From Isoetes taiwanensis (lineage: Eukaryota > Streptophyta > Lycopodiopsida > Isoetales > Isoetaceae), in contig JAJEKV010000898.1 of assembly GCA_021234155.1 (NCBI GenBank), positions 1-64,000 on the forward strand: a stretch of 64,000 nt of DNA. Reading direction: 5' to 3'. Positions 42,753 to 53,985 of the stretch are shown here, piece by piece; positions within the stretch are counted from its first letter, which is position 1, and every line of letters starts with the position of its first letter. Both the position numbers and the translations under genes were made by a program. A model generated the notes under the pieces. That model was given only the letters and a program-made list of their open reading frames with translations. It had not been told where the DNA came from and ran no database searches.

Positions 42753-43607
42753 ATCATTTTTTAAAATTTCTAATTATTTGTATGCATATAATATTTTATT
42801 TTAATTATTTTATATCTCGAATTTTTTCCTTGCCTCAGTGCCAGCCAATATTATAAGGGTTGAATTTGCATAGGTTTCATTACGATTTGAAAAAAAGTTT
42901 GTTGGCAACTTGGCATACCATACCATTGTTATTATTATTGCAATTAAAATTTTCCCCCTTTTCCAAAATTGTGGTTGGCGGCGTTGGCGTTGGCGGCCTT
43001 TTCTTAAACGGTCGGCGGTGGTATGGGCGCCCCTATTCTTGATCGATCGATTCACGAAGTTCTCCCTACTTACACCGGGCTGCCCATGACCCATAAAGAT
43101 ACGACAATGTCCGATTATCTCGTGGTGTGGCTGCGGACCGATCTTTGCGATTCTGGCCAAGAAAAAAGCGATAGAAGAATTATAGCAGAGGTATGATTTT
43201 GATGATTCCGTGAGATTTTAAGTATGATTTGGAAGCAGGAGATCCCTGAGGGTGATGCATGCTAGTCCAGCAAAGTTTTAACATCTGCAGCTTCTTTCTT
43301 AATTCATGCTATGCATTTGTATCAGATCTTCCCTCTGCCAGACCGATAACGCAGGCTTTATCTTCAAAACCAGAACCAGGTTAGTACTATGGTTGCAATG
43401 CATTTTGTTTTCTATTCCATTCCATCATAGAATGCTTCTTGCTCATTCAAAATACAAACCCAGATGGGGAGGCCCAAAAAAGATCGCACACAACAAAGTC
43501 TCCTCAAAGCATTCAAATTGCGTTCTTCATCTTCAAGCTCTTTGCTGCACTCTTGAAGGGTCACATGCCAGCAGCATTCGAGGCGTGAGAACTCAGTAGA
43601 CCTAAAT

Positions 43608-45937
43608 TTGGAGCCAGATTTGATTGAAGGAGATGAGCTATCAGAAGAAGATTATGGTAAAGCAAATGAACCAGATGCTAAGAAGACCAAGTATAGCAGA
43701 AAATGGAAAGATAGTTGGGGAGATAAATACAAGTGGAACTTTGTTGTTGGTATTCCTCCAAATCAGCGGGTGGTGCATGAAGTACAAGATGGATACGCCG
43801 TTTGCGAAGGAGGGAAGTAAATCTATACAATTGGGAGCTTTGGCTACTCATGACAAATCGAGCACATAAACTTAGCATTCTCCGCATGAATGCTAAGGCC
43901 AATCCTGGTACATCCACAATTCCGCAGCATGTGATTCTTAAATGTGTACAAGAGAAGGATCGTATCATATCTGTAATCAAATGTGCATATAAGGTTGCTT
44001 CACAAATGCAATCCTTTAAAGGAGTATGGCGGTTTTGTGAATTTTAAAGGTGGATTGGAAGCCCTAATATGCCCATCAATGACGAGTATTCATTGTACAC
44101 AAATCTTATGGCGGTATGTATAACTTCTTGCATTGCTATGCTTCTCATTTCATTCTTTATTTTCCTATGTTTTCTCTTTTATGTTATAAAACTAATCTTT
44201 GTTTTCTCCTTATGTTTTCTATATGTTTCGCTTGTGTGAATCTATGTTTTTAAAACAATTAAATTGATTTTTTACAAGATTTATGAATTTATTAATTTAC
44301 GTTCTTGCATGACATAGGCAAAGAATTCATGGCGGTGCACATCGAGAGGGTGTACTTGCAAGTGTTGCTACAAGAAGTTTTGGAGAGTCCATTCTTCTCT
44401 ATAATGGTAATGAAAGTCTGCATGGGTCTCTAGAACAACATCTTATTGTATATGTGTGTTACTTGGAAGGAGAAAGGCAAAGGTGTCAGATGTACTCGTT
44501 TTCTAAAGCTTCTTGCAATCAAAGATGGTAAATCAAATACACTTTATATGACATTGTTTCTTGTTTGAATGATTTGGGTTTGCCTTTCTCAAAAATGGTG
44601 GGTATTGCAAGCGATGGTTGTTCGACAATATTGCGGCACAAAATGGCCTTGTGACACAACCGTAAAAGATGTTCCTCACTTAGTAGGTGTACATTGTGTT
44701 GCCATCGAGAGGCACTGCGACAAGCGATGCCTTCAATTATTTTCCTATATTTCAAGATCACGGAGAAATTGGCAAGAAAAGTGTGTACATGGGTAGGTAG
44801 GTCTGAAGAGACATGCCGGTTTAGCTTATTGGAGGCATTTGATTTGCCAAAGCTGAATTTGCAACAAATTCATGAAGTAAGATAGCTTTCACCATGGAAA
44901 TGTAATATCGGAATTGTGAAGTTGATGCACCTTTATTGTGCTTATGGGAGACAAATGATGAACACGAACTCCTTAACACCTTCAAGAAGGCAAGTGTACA
45001 ATTTTATTTCCATTTTTTGGGTGATGTTTTCTCGAGCTTAATCTTTTAAATAAGCAATTCCAAGAAGGGATGATTGAAATTTCGAGCATATCCTCCTACT
45101 GTTTTCTTCTACCATTGCTATCTTGAGATCAAGGTATTTATTGACCTCTTTTTGGAAAGGGTGCCAAGTATATCACTAAATTCATTTCCATGATCAATGA
45201 GCATCACGGTCACTTGCTCTACAAGGATGAGGATGGATTTTCTCATAGGTATGTCCTTTCTTTTATGCTCTAAACTTAAAAGTGTTAGTGTTCTAAGCAT
45301 GGATTCTCATACAGGTATGTGCTTGCATTTGATACCTCAACATTTGAGGGAGACTATATCTTCATGTTCAAAACTTGGTCAAAGAGTTCGTGTGGCTAAA
45401 GTTATATCATGTTTAAGGCAAAGGTTTCAAAGAACGAACATACGATGTATTGGAAAGCACAAAACTCTTCTCAACGAATGACTATGCTATTGGTAGTGTG
45501 GAATAGAGCAACAAACTGAAAAGTGGGCAACTACTTTGTGCAAGAACTTTGGAGAAAGGGAGGTATGGATTTGTTGATATTGAAAAATGCAAAGGGCGAG
45601 GCATTTGCATTTGTTGTGAATCAAAAATGACGGCATGGTCATAAAAACATAGGAAACATTATGGGATGTCTTAGAGGCAACAATTTAACTTTGATGTTTA
45701 TGATGAAATGTAAGAAGCTGGCGAGGCCACTCTTGTTCTTCAACCAAGTTACGTAGAGTGTGGCGTGGTTTTAGAAGCCAATTTGATAAAAAGATGCTTG
45801 ATAGGGAACGTTTATTCTTGACTACACTTGAGACCTTGATGTTTTGTCATTATCGGCACCTAGTTATGTAGATCTTGATTATGAATTGATTTTTTCTAAT
45901 TGGATGGACCAAAAGCAGCGTCGTGCTTTGTCATTGT
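43608..45937 (+). pseudogene. hAT-like transposase with N-terminal zinc finger, frameshifted
   Basis: Pieces in order: SRKWKDSWGDKYKW (43693-43735), a zinc-finger-like part (DTPFAKEGSKSIQLGALATH, about 43786-43845), NMPINDEYSLYTNLMA before a GTATGT donor near 44112, KEFMAVHIERVYLQVLLQEV (about 44320-44380), GVRCTRFLKLLAIKDG (about 44480-44527), VPHLVGVHCVAIER (about 44670-44712) and KITEKLARKVCTWVGRSEE (44753-44809). This is the ZNF862-like branch of hAT transposases, where PHLxGVHCxAHR precedes the C-terminal helices. Frame changes and stops break it. It ends near YELIFSNWMDQKQRRALSL at 45885-45940. Confidence 0.65.
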
Positions 45938-46146
45938 AACTTTTAATATGAATATATGGAATCATTAGTATTACATTCATGGTTTGCTTATTATCTGTTT
46001 AATTTGTTAATTTATTGAATTGAATGGCGGCCAAAAAATTTACTATCTACGGAGAGAGCTTAGCGTTAAAAGCGCCATTCAAGCAGAAAACAAGTTTTAG
46101 GCGCCCTTCAAAAGAATGGAAGGGCGCCATGCAAATTTAACCCTTG

Positions 46147-47082
46147 AGTTTGGTGGACTTAAGCGTGTTGCCTCGGGTTTGTGGTAGCAAATATGAAAGT
46201 TTATCTTAGCCTTTCTTCTATTTTTGATTCTTGCCTATTTGGGACCCTCTTCTAATGCGGGGTCAATGCAATATTAACTAATCACGGGGTCAATATTATT
46301 AATTGCTTGTGCAATGGTTGTCAAGGGCCCTAAAGAATAGGACCAACTAGCGTTGACCCCATCTCTGAATCGCATGTCTGGCGGCTGCGCTCCTAGAATA
46401 TCAGGGAATACTCTTGCATCCTGCGGCTGGGAATACACTAGAGCATCCATCAACCATAATACAAATATAGGAAATGTAAGGATTCCTTTTTGCCCTATTT
46501 TCACACTTTTTTAAACAATACACCCTAAATCACCTAAATCTTATGCGATTCATCAACTAGGAAAACCATACCAATGATTGAGGATAAGCTCCCCATTTCC
46601 CATAAAAAACTATAGATACGCAATCGCTAATCGTGCGAATAAAAGGATCCAAATTGATCACAAACTTGCCAGCAATTGTACATCGTCACTGCTACTATGT
46701 CGGTACGTTTTATTACTTTCCTGCTCTATTAGATTTGTGATACTGATGTTTCAGCATATCTGGCAATTAAACGGATTATGTTTTTTCTTCCATCCTTCCA
46801 TTCACATGTTATTTCGTTTTTTGTTCCTTTAAATGCAAAACACTAATGTTTCTTATACTACTTGTTTCATAATACTTTTGAATGCCACCAGTGTTGATGT
46901 TTTATTCATAACCTTTTTGATGTGTGTGATGCTGTATGTTTCATCTACATTTTATGCTTCGCTTTATTTGTCATTTCTGGCAGCATCTGTGTTCCCTTCT
47001 TTCATCATTATATATAATTTTAAAATTCCACGCACAATTTGTTTGCTTACATGCTAAAGTTCATCCACAATCACTTATCAGG
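46147..47082. other. Region before the transporter gene, no gene assigned
   Basis: A 76-codon minus-strand frame at 46274-46504 (LTFPIFVLWLMDALVYSQPQ) has no recognised family. The first coding exon of the transporter should lie here, but I cannot identify it. Confidence 0.3.
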
Positions 47083-49738
47083 GAAACAGGTGACACTGTG
47101 GCAGTGCCACTTACAACTGATGGAACTGTTGACTTCCATGGGCGACCTGCAAATAGAAATAAAACAGGCCGGTACAAGGCTGCGTCTATTATCCTAGGTG
47201 ACTTATCAATAGAATATTGACAATCAAATTATTTGCATTATCAGCTGCTGTAATAAAAATGAAATAAAGTTTGCTGTTTGTTGGGCAATTTTACCAACGT
47301 AAATGAATTTTCAACACAGAAAAATTTGGGAGAAGGAAAAATCTAGTAGGTGGGTCAAAACTCATGTTAAACATAACATTCACCCAGACTTTTTCTATTC
47401 ACTATTCTAGATTTTTTTCATTGGCTAATTACTTACTTGCTGAATTTGATCAGCTAAAATTTGACTAAGCAATGAAAACATGTTGATTGCAGTTAATCAA
47501 GCCATGACTTCTGTTCATATTATGCCGTTGCAAATAATTTAGTACGGTATTTAACGACCGTGTTTCACAGGAAATACATCAGCCGCAAGAAACGTGAACA
47601 ATTGGATTGGAACAAATTGTATCATAGCTGTGCTTGGTGCATATTTAGCTGATGCTTATATTGGTCGTTTTGGACTTCTGTGGTCTTTCTCGTAGCGTAT
47701 CTCTTTGTAAGTCTCCAAAGCTCCCATCTTTATTCTAAGCATCTCAGCATAGTAAAAGAGCTCGTCAATTATAACATCAATGAAAACTTATCCTAAACAG
47801 GCATAAGTGAAAAGTTACAGTTGTGTTATTCAGCCCTGGGGAATATCATCAATTGGCAACATAATAACATGCTCCCTGCCAAAATGCTACTTTGCTATTT
47901 GCTCTGCGGTTTATAAACCAACATCCATATGATGACAAGAGCATTGACAATATCAGTATCTGAATGCAATGTCAGCTTTATTTTGAGGAATGGCAGTGAA
48001 TGAACTACTGACATTTGTCTCCTCAATGCCTCATTTCAATTTAACTGTAAATATTCTGGTTCTTGTTATTGGTTTGGAGGGCGATTTTGATAGCTTATGC
48101 ACAATCTGTGTACCTTTTGGTGCTGTATGATGAGTCTTTAGTAGCATTTCTGTACCATGGATAAAGAAAACTATAGAAACTTTTTGTTTTTATAGTTCCT
48201 CTTTCTCAATTCTACACAGCACCTTCAAACATGTCATTGTAAATCTTGGGATGATATACTAACACCAATGGTGAAGTCTGCAACTGTAACCATGGCTGTT
48301 TGACCAACTGGCCGAAGGAATCATTGCAACTCAACAGTCTTGTGATGGTAGCAGAGATCCTTCACAGGATCTTATTTGAATACTACTTATGGTTATACTT
48401 TTATAGGACCCACCACAGATACCTAAGTGTTTACGGGGGTATTTTTCGCTATTGTAATTAACTAGTTTCACTGGTGTATGCAGGGAATGATATTGCTAAC
48501 CTTATCTGCATCTATATCTACAATGAGACCCAGCATGTACCTCGAAGCATAACACGTTGCATTGTGAACATGCTTCAGTAAAGACAAGCTGCATTTCTTT
48601 ATTTTGCACTCTATCTATATTACACTGGGCATGAGTGCATATCAACCGTGCAATTCTGCTTTTGGAGCAGATCAGTTTGATGATGGAGATCTTACAAGAA
48701 CAGCACAGCAAATCATCATATTTCAACTTCTTTTATCTATTCATGATTATTCCATCCTTCATTGCCTCAACTGTAATGGTATACATAGGAGAATATCAAG
48801 CTGGATATTGGGTTTTGGTATATCAACGGGTGTCTTGGGCTTATCCTAGTTGTATATCTGTGTGGAATGCAGCTTTATCGACATCTCATGACCTGGTGGC
48901 AACCTTTGCTTTCGGCGTTGCATGTTTTGTTGCTGCATTTCACCAAGATAATTCAAGCTCAATTGATGACAGCACGCTTTATGAAGAAATTAGTGGGAGG
49001 CATTCAAAGCAAGAAGGTGTAAAATTTTGCATACAAATGGTTTTAGGTATGCAAGATTTAAGACTACTGTTTCTACCACTGTGCATGCATTAGAGATGTC
49101 TTGTATACACTGCATATCTTTCTTATGATTAACAAAGTAGGTATATATTCAGCTTTTGCCTATGGAAGGTAGGAGCTTAATGGAAAGCTTTATGTACAGA
49201 TAATTGCTGAGACGTGCACCTGGTCAAAAGTCTGACATACTTATCCTGCCTATGGAAAGCTTTTCATTTGTAGTATCAATAATCTTCCTATCCTCAGAAA
49301 GTTGGCAATGTTGTCATGGAGAGGTTGCGGTCAAGAGATTTAATATCTAAGTTCAAATTAATCCCAAAAATCAATATAAGCATTTTAGAAACAGTAAGAC
49401 CATATAGGTGAGTTCTCCATAGGAAGCTTGCACTTATAAGTTATCTTCAGGTTAGTTTGTACGCTGAATGGTTTACTTGACGTAGGTTTAACAGCTAAGG
49501 GAAGCTTTAATAAGCCAGCTCAAGATGATCAATGGGACTTAGGCTGGTCTGATCGAAAGTGAGGAATCGAACTAGAGGCTATGAAATTCATTCAGGTGAT
49601 GATGGCATTGAATTTGCTGGTCTCGCTTTGGGAAGACCTATGGGTTAATGTGGCAATTAATGAGATGACATGGCAGATTGACCATCTGATATGGCACATA
49701 AGCTTTCGTATAGTGCAAACCCTAAATAAAACTTCGAT

Positions 49739-50140
49739 ATGGCGGAAGACATGAAGCTGCCGATGCAAGGGCAGCCGCTGCAACAGCCAAGAGCAGGCGG
49801 AGCTTATGAACTTTATGGGCTGCTTGAACGATTGCGTACCAGCTATTCCTGACGAGCTTGTCGATTATCATCTCAATGCGGTAAGTTTCAATCTTCCAGT
49901 CCCCTTGTTCGCCGCCTTCTTGCTGTGGCAACAGAAATTTATCACCGGAAATTGCTCCTCGAGATGCCGTGCAATACTACTGTAAAAGGAGGGAGTTCAG
50001 TGGGAGGAAAAAAGATCATTATGAGGGATAGAAAGATTTGGCAATCACTCTTAAGGAGCATGGGTTCATGTAAAACGGCAAGAGTACTTCGTGGTCACTG
50101 CAAAAGATCCAGCTGGCCGATGATAAGGAGTAGGCCAGGT
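49739..50140 (+). pseudogene. TAF10 copy, intronless, in a transporter intron
   Basis: Starts MAEDMKLPMQGQPLQQPRAG at 49739; after a slip it reads NDCVPAIPDELVDYHLN, then QQKFIT (TAF10 AVATQKFI), and after another slip DAVQYYCKRR and KDLAITLKEHGF. These are the blocks of TAF10, the histone-fold TFIID/SAGA subunit, in the right order over its full length of about 130 residues without introns. The lack of introns suggests a retrocopy. Three frame changes and an internal stop make it dead. It sits in the 2.8 kb intron 49047-51812. Confidence 0.75.
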
Positions 50141-51812
50141 ATTTCTATTAAAAGCGTAAGCTTTTTCCTGATTCTTGCAACAATCTTTAGCCATGGTGAC
50201 TAGTGTTGAGAAGCATTCTAGTTATTCAAGTTTAGGAATGGCTGAAAAGAGCTTAAATTTGTTGGCATGCGGAATTGTAATGATATTTTTTTTTTTTTTT
50301 GTCAAAGAACAATCTAGCTGCTTTAAATAGACGTTTCCTTTATTTTATAATCAGGCTGCAGAAAAGACAGAAAGAACATCTAAGAGACACTTACGAACTA
50401 GGGGGCAGTGAGGGATCCATTCAGGTAAATGTGGTGGGCAATAACATTGAAATTGGCTAAAGGGGAAGTTGGATCATTGAAGGCATCTGATTGGTGTCAA
50501 TTGTAGAAAATTTTGTTAAATGGCACAATCAGTTTAAATTGCAATCGTCAGACAAAGGGCTATGAGTTTGGAAACGAGACAAGATTGGTGGACCTCAAAA
50601 AAAGTTCTGTAGATTTTAGAATGGAAAGAATCCATGAGGGGAAGTTGCTCAAGATTTCAAAAACTTTCAGTTTTTATTTAAAACACATTTCGGGTCATTT
50701 GGCACTCGGCTTATGGTTCACTGGTGGCAATACGCATATGGATTTTACTGCAATGTCGATCAGAAGTACCATCATAACCGTTTTGGTTGTCTTTTGTGAA
50801 ATGATGGAATATTCTCTGGTGCAGGAAGTGAGGGGCCAAAAAAGGTTAATGGATTTATTGATCTGGTAGGGAAGACCACCATTTTGTTATGATTTACAAA
50901 TTCTATTTGGAAAGAGCTGGACCGTGGTGGTGGCATTAGTGGGTGAAAGGCAACTTCCATGTCTGTAACCTACTCAAAATGAGTTATGTGATTTACTGTT
51001 TGTGGTTAGATTGTTAAGGAAGAAAGGATGCATGCATAAAAACATTGATTATATGATAAATTTGTGAAATACAACTGCTGTATCCTTGCTTTGCAACCCT
51101 GTGGAGAGGTATGTCAGATGGATTCTGCAAATCAATGCAGATTCAACGTCTTTAGTGAAAAAATCACCATTGTTGTACTACGTTCATGACAGGGTGGATC
51201 AGTGATGCAATTGGAAATCAATACTACTTTTGAAGTGATGGCATGTTTGGGATTATATGGTTTCTTGGGGGTTATTTTGATCAGGGACTTTCATTATTTG
51301 AGAGATTTGACATCCCAAATTCCTATTGCAATCTGCAAATTAACAATGATCCAAGATAGACTTGGATCGCGGGCATCAGTCCTAATGATGAATCCCTAAT
51401 ATAGTGCATGTCACTTTGTCAACCCTGAAATCTGTTGCGCAGTCCTTGATTAATAATTCACTACAAAAGGGCTGCTGGAAAGCAACTAAGAGATTGGCAT
51501 GTTACTGGATGAAGTCACAGTGGTTTCATTTCCAGCGTAATATGTTATCTGAATATGACGGGACATAAAGCGTGACTGCATGTTTGGTCGTTGGTGTTCT
51601 CCTGTTTCTCTTTCATTTTATTTCCTCATTTTAGTAACGAAGATCCAGCGTTTCAACATAAATAACTAACACTGTTGAAAGTGCTTTTTACTAACGGGCA
51701 AGTACCATTATACATCTCTTTTCGTGCATTTCCTCTTTTGCAACATGCTGCTTAAACAAACGTTTACATCATATCTTCATATTACTTTAACATCGTATAT
51801 GCTTGTGTACAG
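50141..51812. other. Rest of the transporter intron, no gene assigned
   Basis: Frames of 65-118 codons occur (50513-50869 and 51202-51399, plus), without recognised motifs. A poly(T) run lies at about 50285-50300. Confidence 0.35.
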
Positions 51813-52620
51813 ACTGGCGACAAGGCTGCTATAATGACGGTTGAAGGCAACATTGAAAGTGAGATACGTGGTTGGAGATTGTGCACAGTGACACAAGTAG
51901 AGGAGGTGAAGTGCATATTGCGCATGCTTCTATTTGGGTGAGCACTATATTGTTTTCAACAACATATTCACAGATGCCGACTTTATTCGTAGAACAAGGT
52001 TCAACTATGAATACAACGATAGGCTCCTTAAAATCCGCCTGCATCATTAACTGCGTTTGACACCATCAGTGTTGTTTTCTGGTCGCTTGCATATCATTGG
52101 GTGGTGATACCTATTTTAAAAATTCAAGCGGACAAAGGAAGGATTGACCACATTACAAAAGAATGGGTATTGGATTTGTAGCTATAATTATGGCCATGAT
52201 GGCAGCTGCTATAGGGAAATGTATCGTCGAAGATTAGTAATGGAACACGGATTAGTAAACAAACCTGAAGTAATGGTCCCTATGAGTGTCTTCTGGCAAG
52301 TTCCTCAGTATTTCCTTGTTGGGGCATCAGAGGTTTTCAATTATATTGCCCAAATGGAGTTTTTCTATGACCAGTCACCAGATCGAGTTAAGGGCCTTGG
52401 AAGCGCTATGCAATTAGCTGGCTTTGCCGTTGGTAGCTATGTTAGCAGTCTCCTTGTTACCATTGTCACGGCATGTACGCAAGGAGGTGGGAATAATGGC
52501 TGGATTGCTGACAACCTCAATCTTGGACATGGGACTTTTTTCTGGCTATTGGCGGGTCTGACAACTGCTGATTTTCTTTTGTTTTGTTTCTTGCCCATTC
52601 ATATCGTTATATTCAGGTAG

Positions 52621-53267
52621 AAAACTTAAGGTCCTTTCTAACTTTTTCCTTTAAAGTGTTTTAAGCAGCATTCACTCACTAGCACGGTGTTAGCGGTCCA
52701 AAATGATCAAGTTAGATGTACACCTAAATAATTGTTGGCCCAACCTTCGTAAGTAGAAGAACCACGCCAAAACAAAGGAATGGCAAGTCAAAACATTATG
52801 CTGAATTTGTAGATGCTTCATCAATACCAAGAATCTTCTATTTGCTAAGCTGCAGTCGTCAACGTTATTAAATGGTATGTTTTTAATCATGAGAAAACTA
52901 GTACAAAAGGTGAGTTTGGGTAAAATTAGGGTTTAGCTTAGCATTTATGGGGCTCTACATGTGTGGGCCATTAGGAACCACCTCATTATTTCTGAGTATT
53001 TTTAGAGGTTGGTTTAATTAAAATGAAGGATCTCTCCTTTTTTTTTCCCTAAATAAAATATCTTAAATTTTAATTTCTATGGCTGTGCCAAATACTAGTC
53101 ATTTTTCATCGTTTCCTTTTCAAGCTTCAAATTCACGAAATTTTCTCCAATTCAAAATGGGGTCCATAGCCAAATTTCCACTTCAATTTACTAGAAAATT
53201 CTTTGCCACTCTACATTCTTTGACCATGAACTTCAATTGGCTATCCACGGACTCTAATGGTGGGAAA
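52621..53267. other. Flank downstream of the transporter, no gene
   Basis: A-T-rich with short frames only. Nothing supported. Confidence 0.4.
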
Positions 53268-53418
53268 ACATTTTCCTGCTTTTTGAGGTCTAGATTTAAA
53301 ATTTCGACCCCAAAATTTCTGAGTTAATTTACCTACTTATGGTGATGGTTTGTTTTCCTACTTTTTGAGGTCTAGATTTAAAATTTTGACTCCAAAATTT
53401 CTACTCGGAGTTAATTTA
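53268..53418. repeat. Two-copy direct repeat (about 65 bases)
   Basis: TTTTTGAGGTCTAGATTTAA followed by AATTT.GAC.CCAAAATTTCT occurs at about 53278-53331 and 53359-53418, spaced about 82 bases apart. Confidence 0.8.
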
Positions 53419-53442
53419 CCTTATTAGATCAAGCGAGATCAT

Positions 53443-53890
53443 GGCTTTGGTACCATTCGGCATTCACTCTTTGTATGCGACAAACTAACCATCTTCACTG
53501 ACGAAATTCCCCATCTAGGCGATCCATGGATTGGTGAGCCCTATGATTAAGCGCACTAGAACCACGGACATGTCATTTAAACGTAAGCTTCCTCTAGGGA
53601 TATCTATAAATAGCGAGCAATACAACATGTAAGCACATGGCAAAAAATAACATCATCAAGCCACCTTGAAGTCCATTCAATCGAATAAGCCCGACAAATG
53701 TACATCAACGGACATATGGTCTCCTACGGAAACCCCGACTCAATGGGGGAAGCGATCGGCGGTCAAGGCACCAACGGTGGGAGAAAGCGGTGTTGGCGAC
53801 ATAGAAACAATGGCTAGGATTGTCCCTCCATCGTGTCCCTCTTGTGCATATTTTGTAGATAGACCAAAATTTGTGATCTTTGGGTTTATG
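53443..53890 (-). repeat. LTR fragment related to element 3, with primer binding site
   Basis: Minus strand TGGTACCAAAGCC (53443-53455) is a changed initiator-Met primer site. The 430 bases to its right follow the LTR layout of element 3, including ACAATGGCTAGGATTGTCCC and CTCTTGTGCATATTTTGTAG near 53805-53865, the conserved LTR core. The LTR is cut off at about 53890, where transporter-gene sequence begins. Confidence 0.7.
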
Positions 53891-53895
53891 TATGC

Positions 53896-53985
53896 CGGCG
53901 GAGGAAAAGAATAATGGTTGGATTGGCGACAACCTCAATCTTAGATAGTTAGATTATTTTTACGGCTATTGGCCGAGCCTAATAG
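53896..53985 (+). pseudogene. Second piece of an NPF last exon
   Basis: GAATAATGGTTGGATTGGCG, then ACAACCTCAATCTTAG and GGCTATTGGCCGAGCCTAA match 52490-52565 of the transporter's last exon (NNGWIADNLNL.. and the WLLAGLT region), at roughly 80-85% by eye. It abuts the LTR fragment, so it comes from a second, largely lost gene copy or a small duplication. Confidence 0.75.

Larger units (their letters stand above)
42596..46146 (+). mobile_element. hAT-like DNA transposon with 15-base inverted repeats
   Basis: Perfect terminal inverted repeats CAAGGGTTAAATTTG (42596-42610 and 46132-46146). Palindromic GCCATTC...GAATGGC motifs recur inside both ends (42650-42752 and 46065-46130). It encloses a zinc finger plus hAT-type transposase. 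No 8-base target duplication is visible, so either one flank is altered or the superfamily differs. Confidence 0.75.
47083..52620 (+). pseudogene. NRT1/PTR family (NPF) transporter, broken
   Basis: Four exons in order with usable splice sites. 47083-47197: VDFHGRPANRNKTGRYKAAS. 47493-47706: YYAVANNLVRYLTTVFH, then after a slip GNTSAARNVNNWIGTN and AYLADAYIGRFG. 48484-49046: CNSAFGADQFDDGDL, FIASTVMVYIGEYQAGYW and later IDDSTLYEEISGRHSKQEGV. 51813-52620: WRLCTVTQVEEVKCILRML, STILFSTTYSQMPTLFVEQG, GASEVFNYIAQMEFFYDQSP, SAMQLAGFAVGSYVSSLL. These are hallmark blocks of plant proton-coupled nitrate/peptide/hormone transporters (12 membrane spans). Each of the last three exons has at least one frame change or stop, so it is a pseudogene unless the consensus is wrong. 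The start exon is not found. Substrate cannot be inferred. Confidence 0.85.
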
